Of a DNA stretch of 8,998 nt, positions 1 to 6,143 are shown piece after piece (position 1 is the first letter of the stretch; each line of letters starts with the position of its first letter). The DNA is from JAFTYR01 sp964571375 (GTDB taxonomy: Bacteria; Pseudomonadota; Gammaproteobacteria; Burkholderiales; Burkholderiaceae_F), in NCBI GenBank assembly GCA_964571375.1, contig CAZNBL010000049.1:1-8998 (forward strand), given 5' to 3'. A program made the translations under genes and the position numbers. The notes under the pieces were generated by a model. It saw only the letters and a program-made list of their open reading frames with translations. It searched no databases and was not told the DNA's origin.

Positions 1-118
1 GTTCAAGGGGCTCGTTGCCGCAGGCGCAGACTTCGATAAGAACGGTTCGATCATTACGGGTTCTCTGCTGATCGACGAGATGACGGTCGCGGGCGGCGCC
101 GAAGCCGATTTCGAATAA
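1..118 (+). CDS. C-terminal fragment of an unidentified protein
   Basis: An open frame enters from the left edge (first full codon at base 2) and stops at TAA 116-118, giving the last 38 residues of a protein. The tail reads as normal coding sequence with G/C-rich third positions and ends in the acidic AEADFE. Segments such as GLVAAGAD and SIITGSLLID suggest an alpha/beta fold, possibly a Rossmann-like or flavodoxin-like protein, but this is too short to assign. It converges on argH and shares the bidirectional hairpin at 139-177 as its terminator. Function is not recognised; only the existence and reading frame of a gene end are supported. Confidence 0.6.
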   Translation, partial: FKGLVAAGADFDKNGSIITGSLLIDEMTVAGGAEADFE

Positions 119-138
119 CCGCGTTTTTATCCGGGAAT

Positions 139-177
139 AAAAAATGCTCTGCCGATTTTTCGTGCAGAGCATTTTTT
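139..177. terminator. Bidirectional rho-independent terminator between the left-edge gene and argH
   Basis: AAAAAATGCTCTGC (139-152) and GCAGAGCATTTTTT (164-177) form a perfect 14-bp inverted repeat around an 11-nt loop. The GC-rich core is GCTCTGC/GCAGAGC. A run of T follows the core on either strand, so the same hairpin can end transcription of the left-edge gene on + and of argH on -. Its place between two convergent stop codons supports this. Confidence 0.9.
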
Positions 178-180
178 GTT

Positions 181-206
181 GAGGGACAGATTTTTGTCAG
201 TCCCTC
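181..206 (-). repeat. Short hairpin just after the argH stop codon
   Basis: GAGGGAC (181-187) and GTCCCTC (200-206) are perfect 7-bp inverted arms around a 12-nt loop. They lie 17 bp past the argH stop in the argH transcript and upstream of the main terminator. No T run follows on the - strand, so it is more likely a 3'-end-stabilising stem or an accessory part of the terminator than a terminator itself. Confidence 0.5.
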
Positions 207-223
207 CGTGTCGCAATTCCGGA

Positions 224-1651
224 TTAACGGGCTGCGAGGCGTTCCTTCCATTCGGCAACCTGCTTGGAAACCTGAGCAGGAGCGGTGCCGCCGATGTGGT
301 TACGGGCAGCGATGGAGCCTTCGACGGTGAGGGATTCGTAAACGTCTTCACCGATGAGGCTGTTGAACTGGCGGAGCTCGTCAAGAGAGAGTTCGTGAAG
401 TTCGCAGTTCTTTTCAGAGGCGAGACGAACAGCACAGCCGACAGCTTCGTGAGCGTCGCGGAACGGCAGACCCTTGCGGACGAGGTAGTCGGCAAAGTCA
501 GTAGCTGTAGCGAAGCCTTCGGTAGCTGCAGCGCGCATGGAATCCTTCTGAACTTCGATGCCCGGGACCATTTCGGCAAACACACGCAGTGTGTCGCGCA
601 GAGTGTCGATAGCGTCGAAGAGCGGTTCCTTGTCTTCCTGGTTGTCGTGGTTGTAGGCGAGCGGCTGGCCCTTCATGAGCATCAGCAGGCCGACGAGATG
701 GCCGACGACACGACCGGTCTTGCCGCGGGCAAGTTCCGGCAGGTCCGGATTCTTCTTCTGCGGCATGATCGAAGAACCTGTGGTGAAACGGTCCGGCAGC
801 TTGATGAAAGCAAAGCGGGATGTCATCCAGATGATGAGTTCTTCGGAGAAGCGGGAGAGGTGAACCATCAGCAGGGAAGCAACGGAGCAGAATTCGATGG
901 CGAAGTCGCGGTCGCTCACGGAATCCAGGGAGTTGCGTGTGGCGCATTCAAAGCCGAGTTCGCGTGCGGTGAATTCGCGGTCGATCGGATAAGTGGTGCC
1001 GGCAAGAGCGGCAGCGCCGAGCGGGCAGCGGTTCAGACGCTTTCTGCAGTCAAGGAGACGCTCTCTGTCGCGTTCGAGCATTTCAGCGTAAGCGAGCAGA
1101 TGGTGGCCGAATGTGACGGGCTGGGCAACCTGCATGTGAGTGAAGCCCGGCATGATGGTGTCGGTGTTCTGTCCTGCGAGTTCGACGAGACCGTGCTGAA
1201 CGTGGTCGATAAGACCGAGCAGTTCGTCGACTTCGTTTCTGAGGTAAAGACGTACGTCAAGAGCGACCTGGTCGTTACGGCTGCGGCCGGTGTGCAGGCG
1301 CTTGCCGGCGTCGCCGACGAGAGCGGTGAGGCGGGCTTCGATGTTGAGGTGAACGTCTTCGAGTTCAAGCTTCCATTCAAACTTGCCGCTTTCGATTTCT
1401 TCGCGGATCTGCTTCATGCCGCGCTGAATATCGGCGTGGTCTTCTGCGGAGATGATGCCGCACTTGGCAAGCATCTTGGCGTGAGCAAGAGAACCGGTGA
1501 TGTCGGCAATAGCCATACGCTTGTCAAAATTGACGCTTGCGGTGTATCGCAGAACAAAGTCTGCTACGGGTTCGGAAAAGCGGCCGCTCCAAGCTTCTTT
1601 CTTGGATGCGAGCGGATCTGCGTGAACTTTGACTTGGCTGTTGTTCGACAT
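224..1651 (-). CDS. argH: Argininosuccinate lyase
   Basis: This 475-residue cytosolic enzyme cleaves argininosuccinate to arginine and fumarate, the last step of arginine biosynthesis, and belongs to the homotetrameric fumarase/aspartase superfamily. Family hallmarks are present in order: WSGRF near residue 21, the HTGRSRNDQ block at 120-128, THMQVAQP at 171-178 with the general catalytic His (H172), and the superfamily signature GSSIMPQKKNPD at 292-303 carrying the flexible-loop catalytic serine. Length is typical for the family. ATG at 1649-1651 leaves an N-terminal extension before WSGRF of normal size; no strong Shine-Dalgarno sequence is visible ahead of it. The gene stands alone on its strand, diverges from hemC, and ends in the bidirectional terminator at 139-177. 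A probable promoter lies at 1683-1711. A very long antisense frame covers the whole gene but is a codon-bias shadow. Confidence 0.97.
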   Translation of the reverse strand: MSNNSQVKVHADPLASKKEAWSGRFSEPVADFVLRYTASVNFDKRMAIADITGSLAHAKMLAKCGIISAEDHADIQRGMKQIREEIESGKFEWKLELEDVHLNIEARLTALVGDAGKRLHTGRSRNDQVALDVRLYLRNEVDELLGLIDHVQHGLVELAGQNTDTIMPGFTHMQVAQPVTFGHHLLAYAEMLERDRERLLDCRKRLNRCPLGAAALAGTTYPIDREFTARELGFECATRNSLDSVSDRDFAIEFCSVASLLMVHLSRFSEELIIWMTSRFAFIKLPDRFTTGSSIMPQKKNPDLPELARGKTGRVVGHLVGLLMLMKGQPLAYNHDNQEDKEPLFDAIDTLRDTLRVFAEMVPGIEVQKDSMRAAATEGFATATDFADYLVRKGLPFRDAHEAVGCAVRLASEKNCELHELSLDELRQFNSLIGEDVYESLTVEGSIAARNHIGGTAPAQVSKQVAEWKERLAAR

Positions 1652-1682
1652 AAGTGACGAATGTTAAATGGATAAAAGCGCA

Positions 1683-1711
1683 ATTATAAAGGTTTATCGG
1701 CAATAAGACAG
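1683..1711 (-). promoter_or_regulatory. Probable argH promoter
   Basis: On the - strand a perfect TATAAT -10 box lies at 1683-1688. The hexamer 17 bp further upstream (1706-1711, reading CTGTCT) is only a 3/6 match to a -35 box. The -10 is about 31 bp ahead of the argH ATG, a usual distance. The -10 box carries most of the support. Confidence 0.45.
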
Positions 1712-1868
1712 TTTTACCGCAGTATTTTGAAAGTAACCCGAATGAATCTGTCAAACAGCCTTCGGAGCGCCTGGTGCGCCTTGCGGCAGTTGGGATTGCG
1801 GGACACGGCGGGCGCTGTTTTTACAAATATTTTCCATGTTGAGGAAGGTGTCGGAGGAATAAGGCGGT

Positions 1869-1897
1869 TTTTCACGCCGTTTATCCGCTGTTAATAC
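1869..1897 (+). promoter_or_regulatory. Possible extended -10 promoter for hemC-hemD
   Basis: TTTTCA (1869-1874, 4/6 to the -35 consensus) is followed after 17 bp by TAATAC (1892-1897), preceded by TGT in the extended -10 position (TG at 1889-1890). It would give a leader of about 60 nt before the hemC ATG. The match is modest and the AT-rich surroundings offer alternatives. Confidence 0.3.
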
Positions 1898-1964
1898 CCG
1901 AATAAGCCAGGAAGGAAGTTTTCTTATTAAACTCTCGCTTATCAACTCTATGGATTAAAGAGAA

Positions 1965-2894
1965 ATGGCTCAATTAGAAAGCTGCACAATTGCTACCCGT
2001 GAAAGCCCGCTTGCTCTCTGGCAGGCCGAACATGTTCAGGCGATTCTTCGCGAACGTTATCCGCAGACCGACGTACGTCTGCTCGGCATGACCACCAAGG
2101 GCGACCAGATTCTTAACGTCACGCTCTCGAAGATCGGCGGCAAGGGTCTTTTCGTCAAGGAACTCGAAGCAGCGATGCTTTGCGGCGAAGCTGATATGGC
2201 CGTTCACAGCTTAAAGGACGTTCCGATGGAACTGCCCGAACCCTTTGAACTGGCAGCCGTCATGCACCGCGAAGACCCGAGAGACTGCTTTGTTTCTCCG
2301 AAATACGAACGTATCGAAGATCTGCCCGAAGGCGCCCTGGTCGGTACTTCGAGCCTTCGCCGCGAACTCATGCTCAAGTCCCGCTTCCCGCACCTTCGTG
2401 TCGCTTCCATCCGCGGCAACGTCGGCACACGTCTTGCAAAGCTCGACCGCGGTGAATTCGACGCATTGGTGATGGCTACCGCCGGTCTGAAGCGTCTCGG
2501 CCTTTCCGAGCGTATCCGTCAGATCATTCCTGCCGAAGTTTCTCTACCCTCTCCGGGCCAGGGTGCTCTCGGTATCGAAATCCGTGCCGAGGACGCCGAG
2601 ATGGAAGAATTCGTCGCTTTCCTCAATGACGAAGAAACCCGTCTTTGCTGTTCCGCAGAACGCGCTGTTTCCAAGGCTCTCGGCGGCTCCTGCCAGGTTC
2701 CGCTTGCCGCTTACGCCACTATCGAAGACGGCGTAATGACACTCCGCACTTTGGTCGGCAACCACAAGAGCGGCGAATTCGTGACTGCCGAAGTCAAGGG
2801 CGACGCCAAGGATGCGCTCGGACACGCTGCCCGTGCAGTTGAAGAGCTCCGCGCCAAGGGCGCCGACCGCCTCCTGAAAGAAGTTCTCGGTTAA
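1965..2894 (+). CDS. hemC: Hydroxymethylbilane synthase (porphobilinogen deaminase)
   Basis: This 309-residue cytosolic enzyme joins four porphobilinogen molecules head to tail into hydroxymethylbilane, using a covalently bound dipyrromethane cofactor. Recognisable parts in order: the N-terminal IATRESPLALWQ, the KGLFVKELE block near 60-68, the HSLKDVP loop (81-87) with the catalytic Asp at D85, SSLRR at 129-133 with the substrate-binding arginines, RGNVGTRL at 150-157, PGQGALGIE at 197-205, and LGGSCQVPLAAYA with the cofactor-anchoring cysteine C243 (equivalent to E. coli Cys242). Length is normal. ATG 1965 starts exactly at the conserved N-terminus; only a weak AAAGAG lies just ahead of it. 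hemD begins 4 bp after its stop, so the two are surely co-transcribed and form consecutive pathway steps. Confidence 0.97.
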   Translation: MAQLESCTIATRESPLALWQAEHVQAILRERYPQTDVRLLGMTTKGDQILNVTLSKIGGKGLFVKELEAAMLCGEADMAVHSLKDVPMELPEPFELAAVMHREDPRDCFVSPKYERIEDLPEGALVGTSSLRRELMLKSRFPHLRVASIRGNVGTRLAKLDRGEFDALVMATAGLKRLGLSERIRQIIPAEVSLPSPGQGALGIEIRAEDAEMEEFVAFLNDEETRLCCSAERAVSKALGGSCQVPLAAYATIEDGVMTLRTLVGNHKSGEFVTAEVKGDAKDALGHAARAVEELRAKGADRLLKEVLG

Positions 2895-2898
2895 TTTC

Positions 2899-3663
2899 AT
2901 GCGGAATGCGCTTTTGATGAAGCCTGCGGCAGGTTCGGCGGAACTTGCCGCAAAGCTTGTGTCTCTCGGATCCGATAAAGCTTCCCTCTACGAGTGGCCG
3001 GCTTTTGAGATGGCTGCGCCCGAGGACTGCGCATCTGTCAGAGCGCGTCTTTTTGAGGCGGCTTTGTCGGGGGCGCTGATCGTGGTCGTAAGTCCTTCGG
3101 CCGTCGATACGATGCGCACTTATATCGACGCCTGGCCGTGTCCGGTGAGATTCGCCGCAGTGGGCGAGGGGACGGCTAAGAAGATTCTGTCGGTCTGGGG
3201 TACTGAGCACTCCGTGCTTTATCCGGCAGGTCACGTTGCCGAAAGCGGCAGCGAACGATTGTTCGAGATGCTTGAAGCCGCTCCCGAAGGTTTTCCGAAG
3301 CAGGTGGTGATTGCGCGCGGCCAGACGGGGCGCGAGTACTTAAGAGAGCATCTTATCGAAGCCGGTGTTCCCGTCGAAGCGCTCGTGGTTTACCGCCGCA
3401 TTCCCTTTAAGGCTCAGGCAAAAGACAAAGGCTGGACGACGGATGCGCTGCCTCCGGTGATTTATCTCACGAGCAGCGACTCGGTCGAAGTATTGCTTTC
3501 CAATCTTACGGAAGAGGAAGCGGCTCGCGTCAAAGGCGCATCGGTTCTCACCATTCACCCGAGAATCGTCGGGCATTTGAAGGAAAGCGGTTTTGAAGAT
3601 GCCGCCCTCGTCGATCCCGCAGAAGCTGCAGAACGCATTCTTTGCTTACAGAAAGCGCTGTAG
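2899..3663 (+). CDS. hemD: Uroporphyrinogen-III synthase
   Basis: This 254-residue protein is the next enzyme after HemC: it cyclises hydroxymethylbilane with inversion of ring D to uroporphyrinogen III, the branch point for haem, sirohaem and cobalamin. HemD sequences diverge greatly, so the call rests on length, two-lobe pattern and position. Visible family-like pieces are an N-terminal LLMKPAAGSAELAAKL segment, IVVVSPSAVDTMRTYI at about 61-76, FAAVGEGTAKKI near 84-95, the second-lobe VVIARGQTGREYLREHL with EALVVYRRIP, VIYLTSSDSVEVLLSNL, and a C-terminal LTIHPRIVGHLKESGF. The start at 2899 is 4 bp after the hemC stop with no clear ribosome binding site, suggesting translational coupling; ATG 2917 is a possible alternative. 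No hemX- or hemY-like gene follows, which is the commoner arrangement. Confidence 0.9.
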   Translation: MRNALLMKPAAGSAELAAKLVSLGSDKASLYEWPAFEMAAPEDCASVRARLFEAALSGALIVVVSPSAVDTMRTYIDAWPCPVRFAAVGEGTAKKILSVWGTEHSVLYPAGHVAESGSERLFEMLEAAPEGFPKQVVIARGQTGREYLREHLIEAGVPVEALVVYRRIPFKAQAKDKGWTTDALPPVIYLTSSDSVEVLLSNLTEEEAARVKGASVLTIHPRIVGHLKESGFEDAALVDPAEAAERILCLQKAL

Positions 3664-3673
3664 GCTGTACAAT
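3645..3673 (+). promoter_or_regulatory. Probable ppa promoter at the end of hemD
   Basis: CTTACA (3645-3650, 4/6 to TTGACA) and TACAAT (3668-3673, 5/6 to TATAAT) are separated by exactly 17 bp. The -10 box lies just beyond the hemD stop and about 45 bp before the ppa ATG. It would let ppa be transcribed independently of hemCD, as expected for an abundantly needed enzyme. Confidence 0.5.
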
Positions 3674-3717
3674 CAGTAAATTACTTGTTTTACTTTCACA
3701 AACTGAAGGAATAAATC

Positions 3718-4254
3718 ATGGGTTTGAACAAAGTCAACGCCGGTCGTGATCTCCCGAAGGATTTCAACGTCATCATCGAAATCCCGGCTCAGAGCGATCC
3801 TGTTAAGTACGAAGTTGATGAAGAAAGCGGTGCTCTCTTCGTAGACCGTTTCATCGGTACTTCTATGCGTTATCCGGCCAACTACGGCTTCATTCCTCAG
3901 ACTCTCGGCGACGACGGCGACCCCGTTGACGTCTGCGTCATCACACCGTTCCCGCTTCTCGCTGGTTCCGTCGTCCGCTGCCGTCCGCTCGGCATGCTGC
4001 ACATGGAAGACGAAGGCGGCGGTGATATGAAGATGCTTGCCGTTCCGGTTCCCAAGCTGGTTCCGCGTTACAACAAGTGGGAATCTATCGATGACGTTCC
4101 CGAAGATCTGCTCGGCCAGATCCGTCACTTCTTCGAACACTACAAGGATCTCGAACCGGGTAAGTGGGCTAAGGTTTCCGGCTGGACCGGTCCTGAAGAA
4201 GCTGAAAAGGTCATCATGAAGGGTGTCGAAGCTTTCAACGCTAAGAACGCTTAA
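3718..4254 (+). CDS. ppa: Inorganic pyrophosphatase (family I, soluble)
   Basis: This 178-residue cytosolic enzyme hydrolyses pyrophosphate to two phosphates using Mg2+, pulling biosynthetic reactions forward. Nearly all family I active-site residues can be placed, one position later than in E. coli: E21, K30, R44, Y56, the signature DGDPVDV at 66-72 with D66, D68 and D71, then D98, D103, K105, Y142 and K143. Length matches the bacterial hexameric form. The ATG at 3718 is preceded by a good GAAGGA Shine-Dalgarno (3705-3710, 7-nt spacing). It has its own promoter candidate overlapping the end of hemD and a hairpin terminator at 4304-4331. Its neighbour nadE is a pyrophosphate-producing enzyme, and ppa near nadE-glnB is an arrangement I associate with Burkholderiales. 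Confidence 0.98.
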   Translation: MGLNKVNAGRDLPKDFNVIIEIPAQSDPVKYEVDEESGALFVDRFIGTSMRYPANYGFIPQTLGDDGDPVDVCVITPFPLLAGSVVRCRPLGMLHMEDEGGGDMKMLAVPVPKLVPRYNKWESIDDVPEDLLGQIRHFFEHYKDLEPGKWAKVSGWTGPEEAEKVIMKGVEAFNAKNA

Positions 4255-4303
4255 TTGATTCGCCTTAAAGCGGATTTACCGATGCACGGATAACGTGTAT
4301 GGA

Positions 4304-4331
4304 AGAGGCTCGGATGAAAATCCGGGCCTTT
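4304..4331 (+). terminator. Probable terminator after ppa
   Basis: GGC-T-CGGAT (4307-4315) pairs with ATCCG-G-GCC (4320-4328) through one T-G wobble around a stable GAAA tetraloop. A few A/T and G/T pairs extend the base of the stem. The T tract afterwards is short (TTT then GC), so termination may be partial and could allow some read-through into nadE. Confidence 0.6.
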
Positions 4332-4359
4332 GCTGTATCTGCTGTTGATTTATTTGTTC

Positions 4360-4394
4360 AAGCGTCTCTATTGGAGCTTTGAAGCGTCTATTAT
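4360..4394 (+). repeat. Pair of direct repeats upstream of nadE
   Basis: AAGCGTCT occurs at 4360-4367 and again at 4382-4389, starts 22 bp apart, about two helical turns. Similarity continues past the core (CTATT after the first copy, ATTATT after the second). The second copy runs into TATTAT (4389-4394), a 5/6 match to a -10 box with no good -35 hexamer. This could be a tandem binding site for a transcription regulator, but an eight-base core is short. Confidence 0.3.
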
Positions 4395-4415
4395 TTCGGT
4401 AGTCCAAAAACAACG

Positions 4416-4440
4416 AAACCATATCTGATATCAGGTTTTT
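4416..4440 (+). other. Palindrome and T-rich hairpin just ahead of the nadE ribosome binding site
   Basis: CTGATATCAG (4425-4434) is a perfect 10-bp palindrome. Overlapping it, AAACC (4416-4420) can pair with GGTTT (4434-4438), with ATAT/ATAT pairing inside, and a run of six T (4435-4440) directly precedes the GGAGA of nadE. It could be a protein-binding dyad or a weak attenuator-like stem. The stem is AT-rich, so it is only a candidate. Confidence 0.3.
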
Positions 4441-4452
4441 TCGGAGAACGTC

Positions 4453-6087
4453 GTGAAGAAAGTAAAAGTTCAGATCTTTCAGACCGCACCCCGCCTCGGA
4501 GATATCGAGGGCAATACTCAAAGAATTATCAACGCCGCTCTTAAAGCGGAAGAAAACGGCATTGAAGTCCTCCTGACACCCGAACTTTCACTTTGCGGCA
4601 GTCCTTGCGAAGACCTTCTGATGCGGGACGATTTCATTGAGAAGTGCGGCGACTGTCTTGAAACATTGAGAGTCAGCAGTACTAACTTTCCGCATGTCGC
4701 GGTCGTGGTCGGTCTGCCGATGTATTCCGAAACCGGTCTGATCAATGCGGCGGTTGCCGTACGCGACGGCTACGTTCTCGGTATTGCCGACGGCGACGGC
4801 TGCGCTGCTGTCCCCGAATACTTCGACGAGCAGTCGGGCGGCGACATGCCGGTATTTGAAGCGGGCGGCATCAATTTTGCCGTTGCTTTATCGGGCTCCA
4901 ACACCGATATCGAAGCCGATGCCGATATGTTCTGCAAAGCGGACGATCTCGGAGCCGATGTACTGCTTATGCCGACTCTCTTCAATTACGAAGAGGACGA
5001 TCTCGAAGCCCGCATTCTTCATTACAGCTCCTACACCATCGAATCTCAGAAGCCGCTGATCACCGCCAATGCTGCGGGCGGTCAGGATGAACTGGTTTTC
5101 GACGGCCGTTCGTTCGCTGCCGACGAAGACGGTCTCAAAGTGCTTCTGCCCGATTTCGAAGAAGCCGAACAAGTGCTTGAACTTGCCGTCAACGACGATG
5201 GTCGGGCCTACATTTTGGGCGACACTGTCGAAGTTCCCGAAGAGGACCTTTCTGTCTTCTATAACGCGCTTGTATGCGGTCTTCGCTCTTATGTCGAAAA
5301 GTGCGGCTTCAGAGGCATCGTACTCGGTCTTTCGGGCGGAATCGATTCGGCACTCGTGCTTAAGCTTGCGGTGGACGCTGTCGGAGCAGATCGCGTCGAA
5401 GCCGTGATGATGCCTTCGAAATACACTTCCCGCATGAGCCTGGACGATGCGGCCGCTCTCGCATCCAATCTCGGCGTCAAATACGAAATCATTCCGATTA
5501 CGCCTGCCTTTGAAACCATGAAGTCGATGCTGTCCGCCGAGTTCGAGGGTTACGGCGAAGACGTCACTGAAGAAAATATGCAGGCGAGAATCCGCGGCAT
5601 GCTGCTGATGGCAATTTCCAATAAGAAGGGCCTGATGGTTGCCGCCACCGGCAACAAGAGCGAAATGGCGGTCGGCTACACCACGCTTTACGGCGACTTG
5701 GCGGGCGGCTTCGCTCCGATCAAAGATGTTTTGAAAACCCGCGTCTATCAGCTCTGCGTCTGGTTAAACAGTCAGTCGGACAAACCGCTCATTCCGGAAA
5801 ATATCATCATGCGTGCTCCGAGCGCCGAGCTGCGTGACAATCAGACCGACCAGGACAGTCTGCCCGAATACATCATGCTCGACGTGATGCTGCACGCCTA
5901 TATCGTAGACGGCCGCTCGGCCGACGAGCTCGTCGAAGCAGGCTTTGACCGCGCCGTGGTCGAACGTGTCATCAAAATGGTGCGCACCGCCGAGTACAAG
6001 AGACGTCAGGCACCGATCGGTACCCGTGTCAGCCGAGTTTCCTTCGGCAGAGAATGGCGTTATCCGATCGTAAACGCATTCCGCTAG
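4453..6087 (+). CDS. nadE: NAD+ synthetase, two-domain form with a degenerate glutaminase domain
   Basis: The 544-residue product converts deamido-NAD+ to NAD+ with ATP in the last step of NAD synthesis. The GTG start at 4453 is set by GGAGA at 4443-4447 (5-nt spacing). The C-terminal synthetase domain (about 265-544) looks fully functional: ATP pyrophosphatase loop SGGIDS at 294-299, TGNKSEMAVGYTTLYGD at 399-415, and PSAELRDNQTDQDSLPEY near 456-473. The N-terminal domain (1 to about 255) is nitrilase-like and keeps PEL with the catalytic Glu (E44), CEDLLMR (52-58) and GGQDELVFDG (209-218). However, the region that normally carries the catalytic Lys (about 113-117, anchored on FDE 124-126) has no lysine; none occurs from 65 to 161. 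The catalytic Cys position, after the INFAVAL strand, reads Ser-Gly-Ser (147-149). The enzyme is therefore probably ammonia-dependent or needs an external ammonia source. The frame is intact and codon use is uniform. glnB follows 56 bp downstream. Confidence 0.95.
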   Translation: MKKVKVQIFQTAPRLGDIEGNTQRIINAALKAEENGIEVLLTPELSLCGSPCEDLLMRDDFIEKCGDCLETLRVSSTNFPHVAVVVGLPMYSETGLINAAVAVRDGYVLGIADGDGCAAVPEYFDEQSGGDMPVFEAGGINFAVALSGSNTDIEADADMFCKADDLGADVLLMPTLFNYEEDDLEARILHYSSYTIESQKPLITANAAGGQDELVFDGRSFAADEDGLKVLLPDFEEAEQVLELAVNDDGRAYILGDTVEVPEEDLSVFYNALVCGLRSYVEKCGFRGIVLGLSGGIDSALVLKLAVDAVGADRVEAVMMPSKYTSRMSLDDAAALASNLGVKYEIIPITPAFETMKSMLSAEFEGYGEDVTEENMQARIRGMLLMAISNKKGLMVAATGNKSEMAVGYTTLYGDLAGGFAPIKDVLKTRVYQLCVWLNSQSDKPLIPENIIMRAPSAELRDNQTDQDSLPEYIMLDVMLHAYIVDGRSADELVEAGFDRAVVERVIKMVRTAEYKRRQAPIGTRVSRVSFGREWRYPIVNAFR

Positions 6088-6107
6088 TTACATTGCCGTA
6101 TGCAGGT

Positions 6108-6127
6108 GTTAAACTTTAAGAGTTAAC
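6108..6127 (+). promoter_or_regulatory. Imperfect dyad in the nadE-glnB gap
   Basis: GTTAAACT (6108-6115) and AGTTAAC (6121-6127) are inverted copies differing by one extra A, separated by TTAAG. The dyad lies in the 56-bp gap, just ahead of the glnB Shine-Dalgarno. A TTGCCG (6093-6098) upstream could act as a -35 box, but no good -10 box is present at the right distance. It may be an operator for glnB; evidence is limited to symmetry and position. Confidence 0.25.
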
Positions 6128-6143
6128 CTTTGGAGTTAGAAAA

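Larger units (their letters stand above)
1652..1964. other. Divergent argH/hemC intergenic region
   Basis: This 313-bp stretch lies between the divergent start codons of argH and hemC. It holds the argH promoter candidate (1683-1711), a hemC promoter candidate (1869-1897) and a purine-rich AGGAAGGAAG (1909-1918) that resembles a strong ribosome binding site but is not near the hemC ATG. A 64-codon frame on the - strand (1751-1945) has no family-like features and overlaps the promoters, so I do not treat it as a gene. The segment at about 1762-1815 is GC-rich with short GCGC repeats; I see no clear function in it. Confidence 0.6.

Noticed and set aside
176..1657. A 493-codon open frame on the + strand antisense to the whole of argH
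   Set aside because: argH carries complete lyase motifs on the other strand. The antisense frame shows no family features, and long antisense frames arise readily from the strong third-position G/C bias. It also has no terminator or ribosome binding site of its own.
1762..1815. GC-rich stretch with GCGCC repeated, considered as a mobile or repetitive element
   Set aside because: The repeats are only 5 bp, there are no terminal inverted repeats or target duplications, and no second copy occurs in the window.
1751..1945. A 64-codon frame on the - strand between argH and hemC
   Set aside because: The composition is not protein-like and no motif is recognised. It overlaps the likely hemC promoter and leader and has no ribosome binding site.
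4770..4910. A frameshift as the cause of the missing NadE glutaminase residues
   Set aside because: The other forward frames here do not give a YxKxxLPN-like or ICED-like motif, codon use stays uniform, and conserved motifs lie in the same frame on both sides.
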